Shown: positions 5,596-9,522 of the stretch, in pieces
Layout: the number at the start of each line of letters is the position of its first letter
How positions within the stretch are numbered: the first letter of the stretch is position 1
NCBI GenBank assembly: GCA_039924425.1
Contig: JBDTAX010000125.1
Location: 1-9,522, forward strand
Direction: 5' to 3'
DNA from: GCA-003244245 sp039924425
GTDB lineage: Bacteria; Actinomycetota; Actinomycetes; Mycobacteriales; Pseudonocardiaceae
DNA length: 9,522 nt
Made by a program: the position numbers and the translations under genes
The notes under the pieces: generated by a model
The model's database searches: none
Told to the model about the DNA's origin: nothing
The model's input: only the letters and a program-made list of their open reading frames with translations

Positions 5596-7215
5596 ATGGA
5601 CGCGATCACTACCCCGCCGGTCCCGCGCAACGAACCGGTGCGCGGCTACCCGCCGGGGAGTCCGGAACGCGCTTCGCTGGCTCGCGCGCTCGCCGCGATG
5701 GGCGCTCAGCGGGCTGAGCTGACCATGACCATCGGCGGCGTGGCGCGGATGGGCGGGGGGGAGCCGTTCGACGTGGTGGCCCCGCACCGGCACGCCCACG
5801 TGTTGGGCACCAGCGCGCAGGCCAGCGCCGTCGACGTCGCCGATGCCGTGCGCGCCGCGATGCGGGCCGCCCCGGCCTGGCGCGAGCTGCCCTTCGACGA
5901 GCGTGCCGCGATCCTGCTGCGGGCCGCCGAGCTCGCGGCCGGCCCGTGGCGGGACACCCTCAACGCCGCCACCATGCTCGGCCAGTCCAAATCGGTGCGG
6001 CAGGCCGAGATCGACGCGGCCTGCGAGCTGATCGACTTCTGGCGCTTCACCGTGCACTACGCCCGCGAGATCCTGGCGTGGCAACCGAACTCGGCACCTG
6101 GTGAGTGGAATCGGATGGACTACCGCCCGCTGGAGGGATTCGTCACCGCGATCACCCCGTTCAACTTCACCGCGATCGCCGCCAACCTGCCCACCGCGCC
6201 GGCGTTGATGGGCAACACGGTGGTGTGGAAGCCGACGCCCACCCAGCAGCTCGCCGCGCACCACACCATGCGCTTGCTGGAAGCCGCCGGGCTGCCGCCC
6301 GGGGTGATCAACCTGGTGACCGGTGACGGAGCGGCGGTCAGCGAAGTGGCCCTGGCCGACCCGGACTTCGCCGGGCTGCACTTCACCGGGTCCACCACGA
6401 CCTTCACGAAGCTCTGGCGCACCATCGCCGCGAACCTGGACCGCTACCGCGGCTACCCGCGCATCGTGGGGGAGACCGGTGGCAAGGACTTCCTGGTGGC
6501 GCACTCCTCGGCGGACCCGGCGGCGGTGTGCACCGCGCTGGTGTTGGGGGCGTTCGAATACCAGGGCCAGAAGTGCTCCGCGGTCTCCCGGGCCTACCTC
6601 GCCCGGTCGCTGTGGGAGGGCGGCCTGCGCGAGCGGCTCGTCGACACCACCCGGGCACTGCGCTACGGCGACGTCGCCGACCTGTCCGTCTCCGGCGGCG
6701 CGGTCTCCGGCGGCGCGGTGATCGACGCGCGGGCCTTCGCCAAGCACCGCGACCTGCTGGCGCGCCTGGTTGCTGACCCGGCGATCGAGATCCTGGCCGG
6801 CGGCGGCTGCGACGACTCGGTCGGCTGGTTCGTACAGCCCACGGTGCTGCTCGGCGCTGACCCCCGGCACGAGGTGTTCGCGACGGAGTACTTCGGGCCG
6901 ATCCTCGCGGTGCACGTCTACCCTGACTCCGAGTACCCGGCCATCCTCGACGTGGTCGACGCCACCAGCCCGTACGCCCTGACCGGCGCGGTGTTCGCCA
7001 CCGACCGCGCCGCAGTGGTGCGGGCGCAGGCGGCGCTGCGCTTCGCGGCGGGCAACTTCTACGTCAACGACAAGCCGACCGGAGCGGTCGTGGGCCGCCA
7101 GCCCTTCGGCGGCTCCCGCGCCTCAGGTACCAACGACAAGGCCGGCTCACCGCTCAACCTGCTCCGCTGGACCAGCCCCCGCACCATCAAAGAAAACCTC
7201 ACCCCACCCCCCTGA
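5596..7215 (+). CDS. pruA: Delta-1-pyrroline-5-carboxylate dehydrogenase (P5CDH)
   Basis: Oxidises P5C/glutamate semialdehyde to glutamate with NAD+, the second step of proline breakdown; cytoplasmic. The 539-residue length fits the monofunctional aldehyde-dehydrogenase-family enzyme. Landmarks: ITPFNFTAIAANLP with the oxyanion Asn190, coenzyme region VVWKPTPTQ and FTGST, general-base Glu293 in VGETGGKDF, catalytic Cys327 in YQGQKCSAVSRAY, and a C-terminal NFYVNDKPTGAVVGRQPFGG. The ATG at 5596 follows GGAGG (5586-5590); an upstream TTG (5569) falls inside the hairpin and is rejected. An exact 15-bp tandem duplication (6688-6717) adds five residues (SGGAV repeated) before the GAVID motif. The proline dehydrogenase gene often found next to pruA is not in this window. 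It converges with rsgA across a long inverted repeat. Confidence 0.95.
   Translation: MDAITTPPVPRNEPVRGYPPGSPERASLARALAAMGAQRAELTMTIGGVARMGGGEPFDVVAPHRHAHVLGTSAQASAVDVADAVRAAMRAAPAWRELPFDERAAILLRAAELAAGPWRDTLNAATMLGQSKSVRQAEIDAACELIDFWRFTVHYAREILAWQPNSAPGEWNRMDYRPLEGFVTAITPFNFTAIAANLPTAPALMGNTVVWKPTPTQQLAAHHTMRLLEAAGLPPGVINLVTGDGAAVSEVALADPDFAGLHFTGSTTTFTKLWRTIAANLDRYRGYPRIVGETGGKDFLVAHSSADPAAVCTALVLGAFEYQGQKCSAVSRAYLARSLWEGGLRERLVDTTRALRYGDVADLSVSGGAVSGGAVIDARAFAKHRDLLARLVADPAIEILAGGGCDDSVGWFVQPTVLLGADPRHEVFATEYFGPILAVHVYPDSEYPAILDVVDATSPYALTGAVFATDRAAVVRAQAALRFAAGNFYVNDKPTGAVVGRQPFGGSRASGTNDKAGSPLNLLRWTSPRTIKENLTPPP
6688..6717 (+). repeat. In-frame 15-bp tandem duplication in pruA
   Basis: Two identical copies of GTCTCCGGCGGCGCG (6688-6702 and 6703-6717) lie in codon register and encode VSGGA twice (residues 365-374). 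Related P5CDHs have a single short segment here before GAVID/GALID, so the second copy looks like an expansion by slippage. Confidence 0.85.
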
Positions 7216-7224
7216 GCGCTCAAC

Positions 7225-7288
7225 CTCCCGAACTCAACAGCAGAGCTGTTCCCAGCCCCAGCAACATCGCTGTTGTTGACTTCGGGAG
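7225..7288. terminator. Likely bidirectional terminator between convergent pruA and rsgA
   Basis: The arms 7225-7245 and 7268-7288 form a 21-bp stem with three mismatches (CTCCCGAA...TCAACA) around a 22-nt loop. It fills most of the 94-bp gap between the two stop codons. There is no T-run, as is usual for actinobacterial terminators. Confidence 0.65.
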
Positions 7289-7309
7289 CAGCAGAGCGGG
7301 GCAGGCGGG

Positions 7310-8320
7310 TCAGCTGGATTCGGTGAGGGCGGCGAGCAGGACCCGGACGGACATCGCTCGGCGGTGGGGGGCGCCGGCGAGGTCGTCCAGGGCGCATTCC
7401 GGGTCGGCGGGCGGGCCGAGGTGGGTGCAGCCCCGCGGGCAGTTCTCGATCGCGTCGGCGAGGTCACCGAAGGCGCGGACCACATCGTCGGGCCGCACGT
7501 GCGCCAGCCCGAAGGAGCGGATCCCCGGGGTGTCCACCACCCACCCGCCGCCCGGCAGCGGCAGCGCCACCGCGGAGCTGGAGGTGTGCCGGCCCTTGCC
7601 CACCGCGCTGACCACCCCGGTCGCGCGGAAGGCGTCTGGCACCAGCCGGTTCACCAGGGTCGACTTGCCTACTCCGGAATGCCCGACCAGCACCGAGACC
7701 CGGCCAGCTAGCCGCGCCACCACCGTGTCCAGCCCGAGCTCCGGGGCGGTGAGCAGCACCGGGAGGTCGAGGGCGGCGTAGCGCTCCAGCACGGCCTCCG
7801 GGGTGGCGAGATCCCGCTTGGTCAGGCAGAGCGCCGGTTGCAGGCCCCCGGTGTAGCCGGCCACCAGGCACCGGTCGATCAACCCGGTGCGCGGTGGCGG
7901 GTCGGCCAGCGAGGCCACGATGAGCAGCTGCTCGGCGTTGGCCACCACGATCCGCTCGTAGGGGTCACTGTCGTCGGCGGTGCGGCGCAGCACGCTGGAG
8001 CGCTCCTCGACCCGGACGATCCGGGCCAGCCCATCCGGCGCGCCGCTCACGTCACCGACCAGCCCGACGCGGTCGCCCACCACCACCGGGGTGCGACCGA
8101 GCTCCCGGGCCCGCATCGCGGTCACCCGCAGCGTCGGGTCGCTGTCGGGCGCGCAGGTCCACCGGCCGCGGTCCACCGCCACCACCATCGCGCCGGTCGC
8201 GTCGGCGTGCTCGGGGCGGCGCTTGGTGCGGGGGCGGGAACCGTGGCGCCCGGGACGGATCCGGATGTCCGATTCGTCGAGATTCTGGTTCCGTTTCGCG
8301 CCACCACCGGGTCTGCTCAG
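7310..8320 (-). CDS. rsgA: Ribosome small subunit-dependent GTPase RsgA
   Basis: Circularly permuted GTPase that acts in late 30S subunit maturation. Numbering from CTG 8320 (336 residues): OB-fold N-domain (about 40-105), G4 motif TKRD (167-170), P-loop GHSGVGKST (213-221), switch GRHTSS (243-248), G3 DTPG (263-266), and a zinc-binding C-terminal cluster C294, C298, H300, C309. The first ATG in frame (8188) would cut off the conserved N-terminal segment DESDIRIRPGRHGSRPRTK, typical of actinobacterial RsgA. No ATG, GTG or TTG lies upstream of that segment within reach, but a CTG at 8318-8320 overlaps the aroA TGA as CTGA. I therefore place the start there. A four-base overlap suggests translational coupling with aroA. 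The protein is certain; the exact start is moderately supported. Confidence 0.9.
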   Translation of the reverse strand: MSRPGGGAKRNQNLDESDIRIRPGRHGSRPRTKRRPEHADATGAMVVAVDRGRWTCAPDSDPTLRVTAMRARELGRTPVVVGDRVGLVGDVSGAPDGLARIVRVEERSSVLRRTADDSDPYERIVVANAEQLLIVASLADPPPRTGLIDRCLVAGYTGGLQPALCLTKRDLATPEAVLERYAALDLPVLLTAPELGLDTVVARLAGRVSVLVGHSGVGKSTLVNRLVPDAFRATGVVSAVGKGRHTSSSAVALPLPGGGWVVDTPGIRSFGLAHVRPDDVVRAFGDLADAIENCPRGCTHLGPPADPECALDDLAGAPHRRAMSVRVLLAALTESS

Positions 8321-9522
8321 CCGGCACCACCCGCCAGCATCGCCGACCAGCTCGCCGCGAACCGCGGCATCGTCTTGCTCGTCGCGGCGATGTCGTCGAC
8401 CGCGACGCCCGGCACCACCAAGCCCAGGATCGCGCCCGCGGTGGCCATCCGGTGATCAGCGTAAGCGCGCCAGGGACGGTCGGGATCCCCGCGCAACGGC
8501 CGGGGGTGGATCTCCAGGCCGTCGGGGGTTTCCCGCACGTCGCCGCCCAGTGCCCCGATCTCGGTGGCCAGCGCGGCCAGCCGGTCGGTCTCGTGCCCGC
8601 GCAGGTGGGCGATTCCGCGCAGCCGTGACGGCCCTTCGGCCAGCGCCGTCAGCGCCGCCACCGTCGGGGTGAGCTCTCCGATGTCGTGCAGGTCGGCGTC
8701 CACTCCCTCGAGCCGGTCGGGGCCCGAGACGGTCAGCCCGCCCTCGTGCCGCTCCACCGCGCAGCCCATCCGCGCCAGCAGCGGGCGGATCGCGTCGCCG
8801 GCTTGGGTGGTGCGCCGCGGCCAGCCCGGCACGGTGACCCGACCACCGGTGACCGCCGCCGCCGCCAGGAACACCGTCGCGTTGGACAGGTCCGGCTCGA
8901 CGTCATAGTCACCGCCCGCGACCGGGCCGGGTGCGACCGTCCACCACGTCGCGCCGTCGGTGTCCACCTTGACGCCCCGGTCGGTCAGCATCCGCACCGT
9001 CATCTCGATGTGCGGCCGGGAGGGGATCGGCGGGCCGTCGTGGTGCACCGTGATGCCCCCGGCATACCCGGCGGCGGAGAGCAGCAGGCCCGAGACGAAC
9101 TGTGAGGAACCCGACGCGTCGAGCCGCACCTCGCCGCCGGGCCGGCCGGGCACGCCGTGCAGCACGAACGGCAGCGCGTCCCCCTCGACCCGGCACCCCA
9201 GCGCGCGCAGCGCGCCGAGCACCGCGCTCATCGGTCGTTGCCGGGCCCGCTCATCACCGTCGAAGCGAACCGGGCCGTGCGCCAGCGCGGCCAGCGGCGG
9301 CACGAAGCGCATCACAGTGCCGGCCAGCCCGCAGTCCACTGTGCTGTTGACCGCGCTGGCCCCCGCGCGCAGCCCGCCGTGCGCGGCCACCGTCAGATCG
9401 TTGCCATGCCCGGCCACCGGCACTCCCAGGGCGCGCAGCGCACCGACCATGAGCTCGGTGTCCCGGCTGCGCAGCGCCCCCCGGATGGTGCCGCCGGTGC
9501 CGGCCAGCGCGGTCAGCAGCAG
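8317..9522 (-). CDS. aroA: 3-phosphoshikimate 1-carboxyvinyltransferase (EPSP synthase), N-terminus beyond window
   Basis: Transfers the enolpyruvyl group of PEP to shikimate-3-phosphate, the sixth shikimate-pathway step toward chorismate. 401 residues are in the window; comparison with about 430-residue family members suggests roughly 25-30 N-terminal residues (the first SKS-type substrate loop) are missing. Visible motifs: DCGLAGTVMRF (with the glycine equivalent to E. coli Gly96 of glyphosate-sensitive enzymes), GDERARQRPM, DASGSSQFVSGLLL, EPDLSNATVFLAAAAV, GELTP, LRGHETDRLAAL (catalytic Glu), and YADHRMATAGAILGL. The phenylalanine following the VMR triad is normal for actinobacteria. The stop TGA overlaps the probable rsgA CTG start, so the two form an operon. 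Confidence 0.96.
   Translation of the reverse strand: MLLTALAGTGGTIRGALRSRDTELMVGALRALGVPVAGHGNDLTVAAHGGLRAGASAVNSTVDCGLAGTVMRFVPPLAALAHGPVRFDGDERARQRPMSAVLGALRALGCRVEGDALPFVLHGVPGRPGGEVRLDASGSSQFVSGLLLSAAGYAGGITVHHDGPPIPSRPHIEMTVRMLTDRGVKVDTDGATWWTVAPGPVAGGDYDVEPDLSNATVFLAAAAVTGGRVTVPGWPRRTTQAGDAIRPLLARMGCAVERHEGGLTVSGPDRLEGVDADLHDIGELTPTVAALTALAEGPSRLRGIAHLRGHETDRLAALATEIGALGGDVRETPDGLEIHPRPLRGDPDRPWRAYADHRMATAGAILGLVVPGVAVDDIAATSKTMPRFAASWSAMLAGGAG

Noticed and set aside
5329..6915. Long minus-strand open frame (528 codons) opposite pruA
   Set aside because: It is antisense to a clear P5CDH gene. Composition is Arg/Gly/His-rich with no recognisable domain, and such frames are common in high-GC DNA.

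Overview
This is a high-GC actinobacterial chromosome segment. Protein similarity and gene content (an aroA-rsgA pair, a Rv3235-family gene, a DUF6912-type gene) point to the Pseudonocardiales or relatives. The genus cannot be fixed from the window. All genes are housekeeping or metabolic types. I see no CRISPR array, transposase, integrase, phage gene, tRNA or rRNA.

Left block (1-4260). Two class II aminoacyl-tRNA synthetase genes lie on the minus strand: hisS (cut by the left edge) and a full-length thrS. Neither looks like the standard actinobacterial enzyme. The HisRS carries eukaryote/archaea-like motifs. The ThrRS has an actinobacterial-looking TGS and editing half joined to a catalytic half of a different type. 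Between them sit a plus-strand VOC/glyoxalase-fold gene, leaderless by its upstream sequence, and the remains of a minus-strand SAM-dependent methyltransferase that appears to have lost its SAM-binding core. This block may be an acquired or secondary synthetase island, possibly protective against a synthetase inhibitor; that role is inference.

Middle block (4261-5030). A short Rv3235-family (DUF6459-like) gene on minus is divergent from a DUF6912-type gene on plus. The 254-bp gap between them holds a perfect 14-bp palindrome and a second inverted repeat.

Right block (5031-9522). The DUF6912-type gene is followed by a 20-bp perfect hairpin and then pruA, encoding delta-1-pyrroline-5-carboxylate dehydrogenase. 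pruA converges, across a long imperfect hairpin, on the minus-strand aroA-rsgA operon, which encodes EPSP synthase (N-terminus beyond the right edge) and the ribosome-assembly GTPase RsgA. The two overlap by four bases, and rsgA probably starts at CTG.

The most unusual features are the atypical synthetase pair, the odd thrS and rsgA starts, the strong inverted repeats around and inside the DUF6912-type gene, and a small in-frame duplication in pruA. Nothing here amounts to a clear new multi-gene system.
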